Assembly: GCA_029931535.1 (NCBI GenBank)
Contig: JAQPZY010001610.1
Span: forward strand, 5,369,501 to 5,433,500
DNA: 64,000 nucleotides
From: Margaritifera margaritifera
Taxonomy: Eukaryota > Mollusca > Bivalvia > Unionida > Margaritiferidae
Direction: 5' to 3'
The notes under the pieces were generated by a model. That model was not told where the DNA came from. It searched no databases and saw only the letters and a list, made by a program, of their open reading frames with translations. Below, one piece after another: positions 13,071-29,994 of this stretch (its first letter is position 1; every line of letters starts with the position of its first letter). The position numbers and the translations under genes are program-made.

Positions 13071-13511
13071 AAATGAATAATTTATCATACAAATTCTTAT
13101 TATGCTTAATACATGCCAGTGACAAACTAATTTCTTATTTTGGAATCATTACAACCGATGGGATGCTCCACCTGCCTCAAATTATTTGGTATTAAAACTT
13201 TTCAGACAGTATAACACTTACACTCATTAAAGATGTTAAAAGTTACAACTACGAAATGCCATTTAGAAGTCATAATTACCGATATTGGTGAGGATTTTAT
13301 TTTTGCATAAAGACATAGGGTAATACCTCAAGGGACAAACTATTACATTCACTAGAAAATTTGAGTCTGTATTGCACACTTATATGTACAAGAAAAACAT
13401 GCATTAAAATACCATATCACATGTCTACAAATAACACATTGTAAAATCAACAAAGACAGGTTTCACATTTTTCGTATATGCTTTCATTCGTTAAATCTAA
13501 TTGCACTTAAA

Positions 13512-13581
<70 letters not shown>

Positions 13582-13632
13582 TACAATCAGCGTGGTCTGT
13601 ATATCTACATATATACATACATACATACATAC
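13512..13632. repeat. (AT)n and (ATAC)n microsatellites
   Basis: (AT)n at 13,512-13,580 and (ATAC)n at about 13,612-13,632. Similarity to block 2 fades here, after GGCGTGGTC-like sequence shared with 53.13 kb. Confidence 0.9.
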
Positions 13633-13889
13633 TTCAACCGACTAATAAATTTCATACTTTACTGATTTTTTCAGATAAAGTTACTGAATAAAAGACATTT
13701 CATTCAAATCTTCAGGTACACACACACATTTCTACGTAAATAATCCAGACAAATTAAGAATTACACAACTCCAGCTTTTTCAAGCCACATATAATTAGAT
13801 CATATCTCTAAGATATTTTCTCATTATCCTTAATTATCATGCTTGCATGAATCGGCGTTACTTTTAATTTGTGAAAGTCCACTGATAAT

Positions 13890-14690
13890 GTGCATTGATC
13901 TTCATCATTGACCTCTTCCCGTTCCCTTCTATGACCTGTTTTGCGTATAAGCTGATGTGGGATTTCAGTCTTTCGGTGTATACATTATTATGTACTTTCA
14001 GTGTCATTGCCAATTATAATGTTACCTCCATAACCCGCACAATCCTTTCACCTCCTTCTGTTAAAAGTCTTATACAATGTGTTATTGTTATACCAGGAAT
14101 TGTTACTATCATACCAATAACTGCAAACTATTTTGCAGTTGTTCCGCTATTTTTGCGTAGCTTTTAACCTAATATAAACGTTTGTAAAGTCTGATATTTT
14201 TATTTTTGTTATTTCTTCTAAACTATTTTCTAAATCTGTTAAATATGCAACTATTGTGCCCTTTTACTTGCAGTATTTTGCAGTATTTCTTTCCAATTTT
14301 CTTTGTTTTATTTATTTGTGTATCTGCAATGTCCTTTGTGTCTGCTATCTCTTTATCATACATGTCTAAGTCAAGATTTATGTGATATAATTTTGGTTGT
14401 ATTACGTCCACATAACCCCGCTATTCTCTTGTTACTTGCATTGTAAGAAATGTATCAGACATATTACTGTCAATTATTTCAATGTATTAATCTAGCAAAG
14501 TTTCTACTTGTTTACTCGTGTGTCAAAAGTTTCATCTGCGTTAATGTTAATTACTTGATGATTAATTTATTCAATGGAATCAAACCCCTCAATAGATGAA
14601 TTTTCTCCACTAGGAATTGTTTCATTACGCTTATAAATATCAACAACGTTGTCATCAAATGTATCATCAAAAACATTATTCTCAAACTCT
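13890..14690 (-). pseudogene. Decayed coding-like tract (minus), unidentified
   Basis: The reverse strand contains several open stretches with protein-like composition separated by isolated stops: around 14.56-14.69 kb (NVFDDTFDDNVVDIYKRNET), 14.22-14.41 kb (VIQPKLYHINLDLDMYDKEI) and 13.89-14.15 kb (AVIGMIVTIPGITITH). Together they look like one or two broken genes. The family is not recognised. An origin from a large DNA transposon or virus-like element is possible by analogy with the Polinton relics elsewhere in the window, but it is not shown here. Confidence 0.35.
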
Positions 14691-14800
14691 AGGCCAACGC
14701 TTTCTTTAACAACTTTACACTATTTAGATGGATCAAAAACAACTTAACAAGGAATTTGGATTTGCAGAATATGAGCACGATAATAACGTCAGTACAATAA

Positions 14801-15118
14801 TTAGGACGGCAGATATACGTAAGTGATAGCATAGGAAAAGCATACAAACACGAATTAAAAATTGATATAGTAAATGCAGCGTACGAGGAAATAACTGGTA
14901 AATATGCAACTGGCAAGAAATTGGATCAAATAGATTCAAAGCAATTCAAGAAAACATACGAAATATTTGTAAATGCCAGATCAGATGAAATATACAAGTT
15001 TCTTTCAGATTTTTTAATATTGGGAATATCATATTTCATGAAAAGTGGGGATAGATTTAGTACTCAGTGCATTGTTAGAATAGTTTGCCATTTGTGCACA
15101 ACCCTTTTAAAATCGTAA
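14801..15118 (+). pseudogene. Coding-like remnant without start (plus), unidentified
   Basis: 105 codons open up to a TAA, with no proper start at the 5' edge. A one-base shift joins it to an earlier open stretch (FGFAEYEHDNNVSTIIRTAD). The protein has a charged first half (AYEEITGKYATGKKLDQIDS, FVNARSDEIYKFL) and a hydrophobic end. The last ~20 codons lie in the right arm of the inverted duplication, so they also occur in decayed form near 6.2 kb. It lies beside and divergent from the minus-strand remnants at 13.9-14.7 kb. Function unknown. Confidence 0.4.
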
Positions 15119-17290
15119 TCTAGTCCAAAATATGGGGCTATATACAGATTGTGTAATGCAGTGCTGATTCTGAATAAGGAAATTTTCTTGATAGTGTCAA
15201 TATTTATATAATTCTAATACTCTGTATCAAACCTATTCGTAAAGTAGAAGTTTTGTCCAATTATTATAATTTCTATAGATCTTTAGAAATTACAATTACC
15301 AGCCATCATATATGCTCCTAGACAGACTGCTAAAATCTTAACGTCGTTTATGTGAGAGCGAAAATCTACAATAAAATAAGTCATATACAATACATCTGCC
15401 TGCTCCCACTCATCCTCCTGGCCCCATCACATAAAGCCAGCAACTACAACGGGACATGCCTTAGGGAGTAAATCCGCAAATATATTAATCATGTCCGTCA
15501 TTCATGTATACTTGCAAAACAATGTTTGTTACAAATATTTAAAATACCAGCTGTTTAGCATCTGTTTCCAAATTGAATCATATGACATTCATTTTGTTTA
15601 CTAATCTTGATACATGTAATGGAATTTGTATCGCCCTGTTTTATGTCATTACTCTTTATGACGTTTAAAGATCAGATGCGGCAGAGACATATGCAAATAT
15701 GAACAGACGGGCTGACGAACAGATAGAATGGTGGAATATCACTATATCATTCGATGTTAAACGAAAGTGTATAAAAAACAAGCGAAATCAATTTATCATG
15801 TTCCTGTGATTTTCTCGGTATATCTTTTTACCCTGAGTTGATGCTGCATAACATATATATAACGTTAACTTCACAAGCAAACATATACCATTTGCAAAAT
15901 AATATGGATGACTGATTGCGATGTTTGTTGTTTTTTTTTTCCTTGTGTAGCTTTGTATAGGGGCAAAGTCACATACAAGTGTTACTTTGATTACTACAAG
16001 GTTGAGTTACATGTGTTATGCAACGACGACCATGAGAACAAGAAAAACACAACAAGGAAAGCAGCATATCACTTGGGAAAGTTATGGGTTTTTATGATTT
16101 TGTTACTTCGAGGTTCTTTAAATATGATTAGCCACAATTACATCAGATTTCCTGATATTCAATTGTTGAATATCTTAAAGTCTATCTCTAATAGAAAATT
16201 ATCAGATAAATATACGCTACAAAGTAGTATGATTCGTTCTCTAAAAAGGGAATCTAACACACTAAATTAAATTAATGTATTATAACAGTATAGGCATATT
16301 TGATATTTTCGCTGTGAATTAAAACTTGTTATCTTATTTGGAAAATAAACAGTTAATTATAACACAAAATGATATGATTTGTTAAAAAACAACATAATAA
16401 ATAGAGTAATAATGTAGGCATGATGATTTAGATTAGATTTTGCCATTATATATATTCTCAAATTTAAATCAATCGATACACACAATAATATTGGTTTTCT
16501 TCTGTAATCACCTATATACAATTTACCACTGCACATCAGTGATATAAGAACTAACAAGAAGCTACTCGTTATCTGTAAAATGATTTTTGATCTGCAGGAT
16601 GAAACCAATAAATCAGCAATTGTATTTCACATAGGCGAAACCGAAACTCCTGGCATATTAGAGAACACATCTTAGAATACATACTACTACTACCAATCCA
16701 AAACTTTAGTTCAATCCATCAATTTATATAGAAGATACACTAAATGTGAGTTTCTTACACGTTAAAAATTTCTAAGAAGATAGTAGATTTCTTGCATGAA
16801 TCAATTCATGTAAAAAGCGATCTGTTTGGAGAGAGTTTATATCTCGATTGTGTGATATATTGACGCGTTAAAACAAAAACCGCTAACCTGTTACAAGTAT
16901 GCAAAGGCAACGTATATAAATTATTAAATCTTAAGTGTTGAATGTAAAATATTTGAGACGTTTAAACATTTCATCAAAGTACATTGTTTAAATATCAGTT
17001 TTGCTTTTACCTATATGTACTAGCACAAGTGTGTAATTTGCTCGGCGTTAAAATAGCCCTGGGGTAAATCCACACAATTGTTTCTTTACTTTTGAAGTAA
17101 ACACTGAAAACATTGGTCACTGATATCCTTACTTGCAGGGATACAGCCATCAAACCCCTATGCCACTCTCAATGAATATATTAGTAAATATGTACACATT
17201 ATTATTATTGACAAAGTTTTCAAAGCCTTAATCCGAAAAATGTACACAACTTCTAAAATATTCCGCACTCAGAAAAGGCATGTTGTTTAT
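15055..17290 (+). repeat. Inverted duplication, right arm
   Basis: Partner of 3.830-6.215 kb in opposite orientation. It includes an open stretch at 15,908-16,270 (+) whose NTTRK-containing part is shared with the left arm. That frame is not conserved well enough to call a gene. Confidence 0.8.
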
Positions 17291-18140
17291 TCTTCATACA
17301 TATAGGTTTTGTTTGGTATGCAAATAAAGGATTCTTATACAAATAATTTATATGAAACTTTTGCCATAGGTAAAATATGTAAACTAACATGTTGTAGAGC
17401 GAAGATGTATTTGAAAAGATTATCGGCCTGCATAAGTGAACAAGGCGTATTTACCGCCATACAATGAGCACTGACTGAAACACTCTTCATACTATTTATA
17501 CATTATACAAATGTGTCGACTGAAGTAATTATCAATAATGTTGACATACTTTAACATCATTCTCGAGAAACTAACAGGAGCTGGACTAGTCTACTCTACG
17601 CAATGAAAGTTTGACCATTTCTTTCTGTTCTGTTCATTTATTTGGACTCCATTTTGTGTTTAAAACTGTCTACGCTTTTAGGGTACAATCCTTGTACTTA
17701 ACTTGTAACCCACCATCAAGTTGTTAAACTGTTGCACACGTACTAGCGAAGTATATTTTGCTTTGCAAGGTTAAAGCAAGGAATAAGTTCGATCAAAACA
17801 TGAAGCAGTAGAGAAAAGTTTAAATTAGGACAATATTACCTCATGATAGCAACAGGGATGCTTCCACACAATGTTATGTAAATGTCAGAAGTCGATGAAG
17901 AAACAAATGTGTTGCAACCATGAATATGAGTTTTACCTAACCTACATTACATAAATGTACTTTGTTGAGTGGCACCGGTGTTACCAGTTTTCTCCACTAG
18001 AAAGAGAAACAGAGAAGGAATAATTGTACACAGTAGTAAAAAAACAAAAGATGCAATACACAAATGACGATGAATGAGATACCTAGATAAAGGTCTTTCA
18101 TTCTTAACTTGTGAGTAAAGTATGAGGATCTTTAGTAAAA
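17291..18140. other. No feature seen
   Basis: AT-rich sequence without a supported gene, strong repeat or recognisable element. Confidence 0.5.
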
Positions 18141-18149
18141 TTATAAATT

Positions 18150-19540
18150 AAAATTAGGTAAAGATAGCGCTTGTCAGCCACGTATTTCTATACCGGTGTT
18201 GAGCCTGTGGCAGATACAAAATTGTATGGCACAAATTTATAAACATGCCTCTCTTGCAGTGTGCAAATGACATAATCTGCGAAATTAGCAATCAACAATG
18301 AATGTGCAGAATGAAGCTACGAACATGAACAGCAATACAGGATATAAATGTCTACATATTTGCGTTGAGAACAAAAAATGGCAGCCATGTGTTAGGGAAA
18401 AGGGCGCATGCTGCGATATTACAAAATACAAAATCAACAAACTAAAATAAATGAAGGTGACATGAAATATTTTGCAATACATGTAGTAATAGAATAACGA
18501 CATGCTGAGCGAATTGTTGTTCTCTTGGGTCATATGGAAATACAAAAAAAGATGCAAAACAAATATACTGATAAAAGAGAATGTATGTCTAGAAAAATGT
18601 CTTTATTTGCTATGTTGTGATGAAAATGTGAGGATCTTAAATATTTACAGCAATAAGCCTAATGGCGTTGTAATATAAAACACGTACCATTGGTGATTAC
18701 AGTTTGAGCATCGAAGTGGTCTGGTAAGAACGAAATGCAGAGATACATATATTGGTTTAAGTAAGTATGGTATTATCAACTGCGAACAAGGGTGTACAGA
18801 AACCAAGATGCAATGCACTGCTTAGTTGCTACATAATGTGTGTTGTCACGTAAATTGAGTCACCACATAGTCTTTGCTAACATATAAACAAGTATAATAT
18901 GAATTGTTGAAGACATTTCTAGTGAATACATACTATTAAATACCTCTCTATACCAAGAGTAAGTGATAGCTGGAAATTTGAAATAAGAATTTGGTAAAAT
19001 GAAAAATTACTGAGAACGACACGAATTGTTTAAACATATTTTCAAATTGTAAAATGTAGAAAATATATATAATTTGACGACGGATAAACTACCAATTTAT
19101 ATGTAATTTAGCAAAGCAGTAATGATATATATTGATTCTTGCTATGTAGCAATAAAGGTTAAACAGAGATAATATTTAGCAATCGCTTTTTTGTGTACGG
19201 ATGTTCGACCTGTACCAGATATAAAATATTGTAGTACTAATTTATAAAAACTCTTCTCTAGTAGCGCGCAAAATGACGTAATATGGGACATTAACAATTA
19301 AAGTGCAGATAAAGCTATAAAAGATGTATAGTACTGCAATATTGAGTGGAAATTTAAACTAAATTGTCAGTTAGTTGAAGCGGCGAAAGGGAACAGGTTG
19401 CATTACAAAATACAAAGTCAGCAAATATACCAAACTAAACTGTGGAAAAGTATATGCACCTTTAAGAATATAAAGTAGCAATAGACCAATGCTGTAATTG
19501 CGTAAAAAAGAATTGTAGCTTTCATGAAATGGAATTATGT
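18150..19540 (+). repeat. Degenerate tandem duplication, about 1 kb period
   Basis: 18.15-18.56 kb and 19.15-19.54 kb match in order: GTGCAAATGACATAAT near 18.26 kb with GCGCAAAATGACGTAAT near 19.27 kb, and ACAAAATACAAAATCA near 18.42 kb with its partner near 19.40 kb. No coding sense is apparent. Confidence 0.65.
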
Positions 19541-19721
19541 ATCTCCCTTAGCGGCAGATGAGCAAGGCTCTGCGGGATCATTGTAAGGAGAATTGAGTTC
19601 TACACCGGTAGAAGTTCCAAAAGCTCCTTACCAGAATTGATGCGGTAGAGTTTTAACGATTGAACGTTTACCAAGATTTTCTCATGAGATATCCAGGCAC
19701 TTGCCAGGGGATTAGCTTTTA

Positions 19722-20110
19722 CTAGCTTCCTGGCTTCCAAAATAACTTACTTCTTGGTCTGGTTAGATTCTCATTAATAAAGATTCCATCGTAACCTTTG
19801 TCTGTGATACGTGCACGGGCTGTATACAGTTTCTGACCGGCACGATAAGTAAAAACTTTGATACACACATCCCTGGAATTGTATGATTGCTTAGTACGTT
19901 TCATTCTGTGATCTGTCGGTGTCCTTTAAGTCAAAGTCTAAGCTGAGGAACGTAGACATTTTCAGGACGTATTTTGCAGTGTCGTATTTATGGCTATCTG
20001 GTACTCCTGTGATCCGGATAAGGTTCGACAACTATACTGTTCCGCCTTGTCCGCATTTAGCTGTAGTATCCGAGTGCTATCCCTGAGCTTAATGAATTCT
20101 GAAATGTTCA
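19722..20110 (-). mobile_element. LINE ORF1 (RRM-type) fragment
   Basis: The minus-strand frame reads DTDRSHRM, then RDVCIKVF and, closer to the 3' end, GYDGIFINENLTRPRSKLFW. This order is typical of the RRM/C-terminal domain of LINE ORF1 proteins: a DIDRSHR-like motif, then R-x-I-V-K-F, then GIFINEDLTR-RxxLxY. ORF1 binds RNA in the retrotransposition particle. The frame has shifts upstream of 19.9 kb and ends in a stop at 19.72 kb. No ORF2 follows, so this is a dead fragment. Family recognition is by motif only. Confidence 0.6.
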
Positions 20111-20454
20111 CTTATTCACATTCACTGTTTACTCAATTATTTTTGTGTCAAGTCTATATTCAGGAGACGAGAGCTCTCTTTTTGTGGTAGTTGGCTGTTC
20201 TGGGGTAGATGACGAGATTTCACTAATACTAACTACGCATAACTTTCTGCTTTACACTATACTCGAAAGTCTTGTGCATGACTCAGTTACTGGTCCTAGG
20301 ACGAATACAAGCGTACAGGTTATAAATATGGCAGCTAGGATGACAACTTTTGATATTCAAAACAGGTAATTATTACAAGGGGAACTGGTAGTTATGTAAA
20401 CAAGAAACAACATTATTTCACTATGTAAAACAGATAGGGATCGGTTTCTGACAA

Positions 20455-23639
<3,185 letters not shown>

Positions 23640-25781
23640 TGTCAAATTCCTAATTGATTCATTAATTAGTCTGTCCGAGCGTTTGCACCTTCTCGTCATT
23701 CAATTGTTTGATATTGCTCAGTCGAGACCGTTGGAGATTTAGGCGTCAGTTAGAGACAGATTTTAAGGGTATAAAATATATATATTTTTTCTTAGAGATG
23801 GCTTAATCGAGAGTAGAATGTTTGTAAACGTGGATTCTGTTTTGAACAAAAACATGTCCAAAACTTGGGCAAATGGAAAAATGGACAACAAACTATTAAA
23901 TTCCGTTGATCCACACACCCGCTTCATTTAGAAGATCAAAAACGGAGGACACCCATGCAGCTATGGAGAAAGAGAAAATAAACATACCAACGGGAAGAAT
24001 ATCAAATTTAGAAGACTCTCGCCCGCTAACTAAAAAAATGGACACCATCTCGTCATTTTCTGATAAAGGTCTACTGGTCTACACTGAAAACGGATCCACA
24101 TCCCCACACTCGTATGAATGTCAGTTACTAGATATCATAACATTAACAGAGATGCTACATATTCTCAAAGTTCTGTCTAGCCTTTTCTTTTTTGTTCTTG
24201 TATATTTCGGATCGCATGATGTTATTTTTGGACCGCGAGACTCTTAATCATTGACGCGATATTTTCTCCGGGTTTCCAACTATTAAAAGATTCATTGTAC
24301 TATTTCAATTTTGTTGCGACACATATTTTTTAATTTAAAATGTTTGGTTTAAAAAATGTTCTTACTTTGAAGAGGCATCTTTATAGTCATACAGAGATAA
24401 CTCCTCCTCGCGAAATATTCCTTCAGTATTCTCTCCTTTTAAGTCTACCTGTTTATTTGCTAGAGTCTCGTAAAATAACGTGTCTGATTGCGAAACTCTG
24501 AAGATAACCCTAAGTAAATCAAGTTTGTATTGCGAGATCCTATCTGTCTCGCTTTTTGTATTTAGGCATTCCATAACAATTTGCTGCTAGATAACTACAT
24601 ACACTATTACTGACTTAAAACAAGTTTTTCAGGTCACTTTAATTGGTGACATACTTTTTCACATTTCATATGAAGTATTATATTCATCACTAATGCTATA
24701 TGATATGTCAACTCATTGTCTGATTTAATTTTCAATGAAATACTTGCACATTATAGTCTTAATAGTTTGACAAATCTTTCCACTACAGACCCTTCTTTAT
24801 TTGAATATGAAATGTATTCGATATTATTCCTTCTGCACTAATTCATTAACTTTTCGGATGCAAACTTATATTCCTTCATTTAAGTGTGTCTTTTCTGGTG
24901 TTCTTTCATTAAATAGTTGTTTAAAAGTTTCTTATATATTGACTCCCTTGTTTGCTGTCATTGTCTTAGTAGTTTGAAAAGACATGTATCACTCTCAAAA
25001 AGTATATGTAGTAATTGTTGCATTTTCCATGTGATTATATATAAACTATATCTACCATGAACTGATTATATTTTTGACTACCATAAAACCTTCTAAAAGT
25101 AATTTTGTGTTCATTATGTAATTTACATGTAAATTGTTATTCTTCATTTATTAATTTTTTTAATTAGGTCAAGTTTTGTATTTATAATTAATTATATATG
25201 TTTTTACTTTTGTTCGTTTTTAATGCAAATGCTAATTTTATTTTCTAGATTGAACATGCGCATTAAAATTTTCGTATTGCAATTCTACTGCCAGTCGTGA
25301 CTTCATATCATCTGCTTCCTGTCTTTATAAATGTAATAAACTTTGACCTAAATATCTTGACGCTGGCAGCGATCTTGTATTTAAAAAGTCACTTGATATT
25401 TTATATCATAAATGCGTTTCAGGCCCACTCGACATTATATCAACATGGGAGCAAGGATGTGTGCTGGATTCGATGTTGATCACCCAAAATGGCACCCTAA
25501 TGTTAAATTATTATATGTATCCCATTCCAAACCACAATGTTAAATTCCCACAGACATCCATACCGACCCAATGTTAACCTTATCGATGATTTTACGTTAG
25601 ATACCTACTTTGCCTCATACTTGGCCAAACCAATATGGTCGTATAATGATTTTCTTGCCCTTCCCCATACAGGCCCCCATCCCGCATACTGTTCTTGTCC
25701 CCACAATTACTTGTGAAACAATTAGCTTATTTTCATTTATGTTATTTTCATATAATACAAAATGTGAATGTTTACTTCATA

Positions 25782-25832
<51 letters not shown>

Positions 25833-27215
25833 AGTAAGTAAGTAATTTCCTAACATCTAATACAGTTGGAGATTAATGCGCTTTACATGAGACAGACTAA
25901 TGACATATACAATAATTCTTTGTATATGACATACAACAAAACGAAAGACAAATGGTTATTTTCATATAATTACCTGTAACTCAATACGGCTTTAATGTGT
26001 TCAGCTTTTCATGTCTTATTTCAGAATTAGAACTTTTGCGATGTAGGGCCAGCTCTTACTGTATTTATCCAATGATTCATCGACCGTTTCATTTAAAAAA
26101 GTTTGCAAAACACCCTAGGCTTGTCATGGGAGAAATACATTATGCAACGGTTGTGATGAATTACTCAAGATTAAACTATGAAAAACCTACCCCTTTCTGA
26201 GATACATTTTGTCTGTACAAGGGGATGTGATGGTGATGGATGGTTCACAAAACCAAATATTTCATGGTTACTCTCAAGCATATATAGAAAAAGATAATGG
26301 ATTCATATAATTATTATAAAATTTGTACTGGACAGTGATCACGTAAATAAGCACACGTTTTACTAATATATATAACACTGATGATTGTGTTTTGTAGTCT
26401 TAGGGGGAATAATTATAATACACCATTACCTGTTACTATGAAGTGCACTGCTAGATTTTATGCAACATTTAAGTGATATTTTTCAACAGACATGACCCTT
26501 GCCTTTCGTATTCAATTTGGGACTTGCATAACTCTCCTTTTAACTCTATGCTAATATTTGTACACCTGAAAAGTTGTATTAGTTTACTTAGATACGAAAG
26601 GGGCAAATGTAGAATAGCCATACATTTAACATTATTTGTGGCAAATACAGATTGGGAAGTAGACTAGAAGGTATTTATCCGGTTACGCAGGACTGTGAAA
26701 AGATCTAAACTCGACCATAGATCGATTGTTTAAGGATCAGCTCTCAGGGACTAGACTTTGTCTGGGATCATTTAGAACTATCCCATCATCAGGTCTTTAC
26801 ACCGAGGCGAAATAACCATATACGCAACTACGCAACTATTTACAATTAGTTTTGACTGTGTATATTTCCCTCAAGAAAGACACATACATTATATTATTAC
26901 GTTAAAGAATATATAATATCTCATTATTTTCTCAAAATTACGAATATCGATGTGAATGACAAGTGATAAGAATCTTACAGTTCGTATTCCTAAATACTGC
27001 ATATACATGTTTTCAATTTGTACCCTAAAAGCGCATCATATTTATATATATTTAAAACAGTTTGTCATCACTTATATATTATTTGTTTTTTTCATATGCC
27101 ACCTGTGTGTGGCCCTAAATTTAGATACAGATAACGTGCTATTTTTCTTTCAAAATAGAAAGACCGGGCAGAGGATACTCAATCAAACTTGCGTTATATC
27201 GGAACATAAGCTCCA

Positions 27216-27270
<55 letters not shown>

Positions 27271-27610
27271 GACAGAGAGACAGACAGACAGAGAAAGAGA
27301 GATACATACAGTCAAAGAGAGAGACAAAGGGAGAGACAAAGAGAGAGACAGACATACAGACATACAGAAATACAGTGAGACAGAGACAGCGTCGGTCTTA
27401 ACGTACATACATAAAAACCCTATATTCCAATTGAAATCCTATATATGAATAGGTTTAAACATATGTATTAATGACTTTTCTTGGCACAGTAAGAACTTAA
27501 TACCCACATTAGAACATTGCTGATCAATCGGAAAATATTAAAATACTCCCATGTAAAGAATACACTGACCTGTATGATATTTCCAATTTGAATATGTACG
27601 AGCTGTTCTG
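23640..27610 (+). repeat. Dispersed repeat, copy c (longest)
   Basis: Follows copy b head to tail. It has the same left-end coding-like segment (23.83-24.25 kb, NLEDSRPLT) and the minus-strand segment DLKGENTEGIFREEELSLYD (24.36-24.57 kb). It continues through the minisatellite (25.49-25.60 kb), (TA)n (25,782-25,826) and (GA)n (27,219-27,268). The right end (ACTGACCTGTATGATATTTCC near 27.57 kb) matches copy a near 330-345. Similar amino-acid strings in three copies imply a coding ancestor, but I cannot name it. Confidence 0.75.
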
Positions 27611-29370
27611 TTTTTTTTTTTCTGTTTTTTTTTTTCATTTGTTTTTTTTTTGAATATTTGAATTGAGAAAAAGAAAGTATGGAGTGGAAAACAATGAATA
27701 CAAGTTTACAAACATAATTAAATAGAGAAAGAATCCGCGAATAAAAAAAAAGATTTTTTAAATTAAAGGTACGATCTGTAATAAGCCAAACAAGACGATA
27801 AAAGGCCTAGAACTGTGTTATCTATAAAATCATTATTGAATAAAGCACACGACGCGCAAATAGGCATGTATAGTCGCCTATAACGGATTAAGATACCACG
27901 TGCTGGTGGCCCTTCACTCATGGCAGGGTCGTCAGCAGGAAACCATTGTACCGTTAGCGCCTGTGCTTAGACTTAGTGTACTTTAGCACTTGTGATGTGT
28001 TTCAGTTTATTTGGTAAATTTATATTACACCTCTCCCCACCCCCAAGAACACGCTATTGTTGTTTTTACTATTATTATTATTATTATTGCTATTACAATT
28101 AGTATTATTATTACACTAGCATAAATATGGTGTGATATACTAGACACTTTTCAGGCGAAAAGTGGCATTTACAAAGTTAATTTCCAACATACATACATAC
28201 ATAGATACATACATACATACATACATACACACACACATACATACATACATACATACATACATACATACATACATACATACATACATACATACATACATAC
28301 ATACATACATACATACATGTATATATATATATATGTATATATATATTGCTTTAGGAATACATGCAGAATATATTTATACCTACGTGCATACATACATGCA
28401 ATATGCAAATAATTAAAACATTTTCCCAGTATCACTCACATTGTCGTCGCATTATTTTGATTAAATATTGATCTTAATATGACCTTATCCATCATGAGTG
28501 ACATATATTAAACATAGTACATGCATCAGTACATATCTACATGCATACATAGGCAAATGCATATTGTCTTCCATCAAGTACATGTATATACGCATACATA
28601 CTAGGAGACAGACATGTAGACAGTTGGACCAATACATGCATACATACATTCATACATGCATTCGCACATGTATACATACATGGATACATGAAATAATAAG
28701 TCCATGCATACACACATATATACATACAGTATGAAATACAAAAAAAGTGTTCGTTTGTTCCTAATTTCTCCTCTAATAATACATGCATATTTGTTTCAAA
28801 AGTTGTATCCATTATGTTAGCTACGTCTTATTTGAAAAATGTTTTTGTATTATAATTAAATATCATTAATACATATGTACATGTATAACCTAGTAAGAAC
28901 AACACATAATTCTACCGGCATTCAATAAACAAATCGTTTGTTTGTTTATTTTTTTGTTTTTTTGTTTGCTTTATCTTTCTTCAGCTTTTAAAAGGTTCCT
29001 GTGCAAAGATTAAGTATTTGAGAAACAATGCGCTATTGTTACAATTTTTCTCCAGGTTTCACATAGAGTCGTAAGAATTGTTTTTTTTTTTTAGTTTGGT
29101 TTACTTAGAGGTTCTTACTATTAAATAAATGTATAAAATGTTGGTCTTATGACCATTTTCTTCAACACACCCTTTTCACAAACTTTGCTATAGTTGACAA
29201 ACGTGAACCCGAGAACTCTGAAATATTTGCACCGAAGCTGTTGTTTTCTGTATTACATAAGTTTCGACCGATAGTTTCAATAAGAAAGTCGAAGCGTGAC
29301 CGGAACAAATTTGTCCTGAGTTTCGTGAGCAAATTAGCCCTGACCTTTAGAATTTACCCCCCAGCGAATC
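27611..29370. other. Intergenic region with poly-T and (CATA)n
   Basis: No supported gene. It holds T-runs near 27.61-27.65 kb, an (ATT)n near 28.07 kb and a long (CATA)n array. Reading frames across the array are artefacts of the repeat. Confidence 0.6.
28188..28320. repeat. (CATA)n tetranucleotide array
   Basis: About 33 ATAC units, nearly perfect, with decayed CATA-rich sequence downstream to about 28.73 kb. Confidence 0.95.
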
Positions 29371-29380
29371 ATATATATTA
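29371..29380 (+). promoter_or_regulatory. TATA-like box of the metalloprotease gene
   Basis: ATATATATTA lies 59-68 nt before the ATG at 29439, which would put transcription start near 29.40 kb and give a short 5' leader. TA-rich sequence is common here, so this is only positional support. Confidence 0.3.
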
Positions 29381-29438
29381 GCTAGATGTTAGTGGATAAA
29401 CCCATCAGTATTTCTAAAGACGACAACCTGTCTTGACA

Positions 29439-29493
29439 ATGGAGAAAGGTGTATTTATTTTCTTCGTTGCTCTCTTGGTATATGTGCGGTCAG
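29439..29493 (+). CDS. Metalloprotease exon 1: signal peptide
   Basis: Starts at ATG in the good context GACAATGG (A at -3, G at +4) and encodes MEKGVFIFFVALLVYVRS, a hydrophobic secretory signal. It ends at phase 1 before GTTATG. An upstream TTG in frame is not needed. Confidence 0.78.
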
Positions 29494-29842
29494 GTTATGT
29501 ATATAAGTCTCTCAGTCTTACTGACCGTTGTATGTATATCTGTGTGTGTGTGTCTGTGAGTGTATATGTGTGTGCTTTTAGATATATCCTTTCTGATTTT
29601 TTTAATTTCAGAACTAACATATTTGTATTGACATTGAACATATTTTGGGACCATGAAACCTATACCTTCCTTTCATTTTCATTGTTTGCTTCTGATCTGG
29701 AGATATATATTCATATAACTAAATGTAGAATTATTGCGGTCTTTGGAGTTTCTTATTTTTGTGACTATAGCTTTTGTCGTTTCGTGAATTTCTTTAAACG
29801 CCGTTTTATCCTTGAAAAGAATGTTACGACACTGGGTTTCTG

Positions 29843-29994
<152 letters not shown>

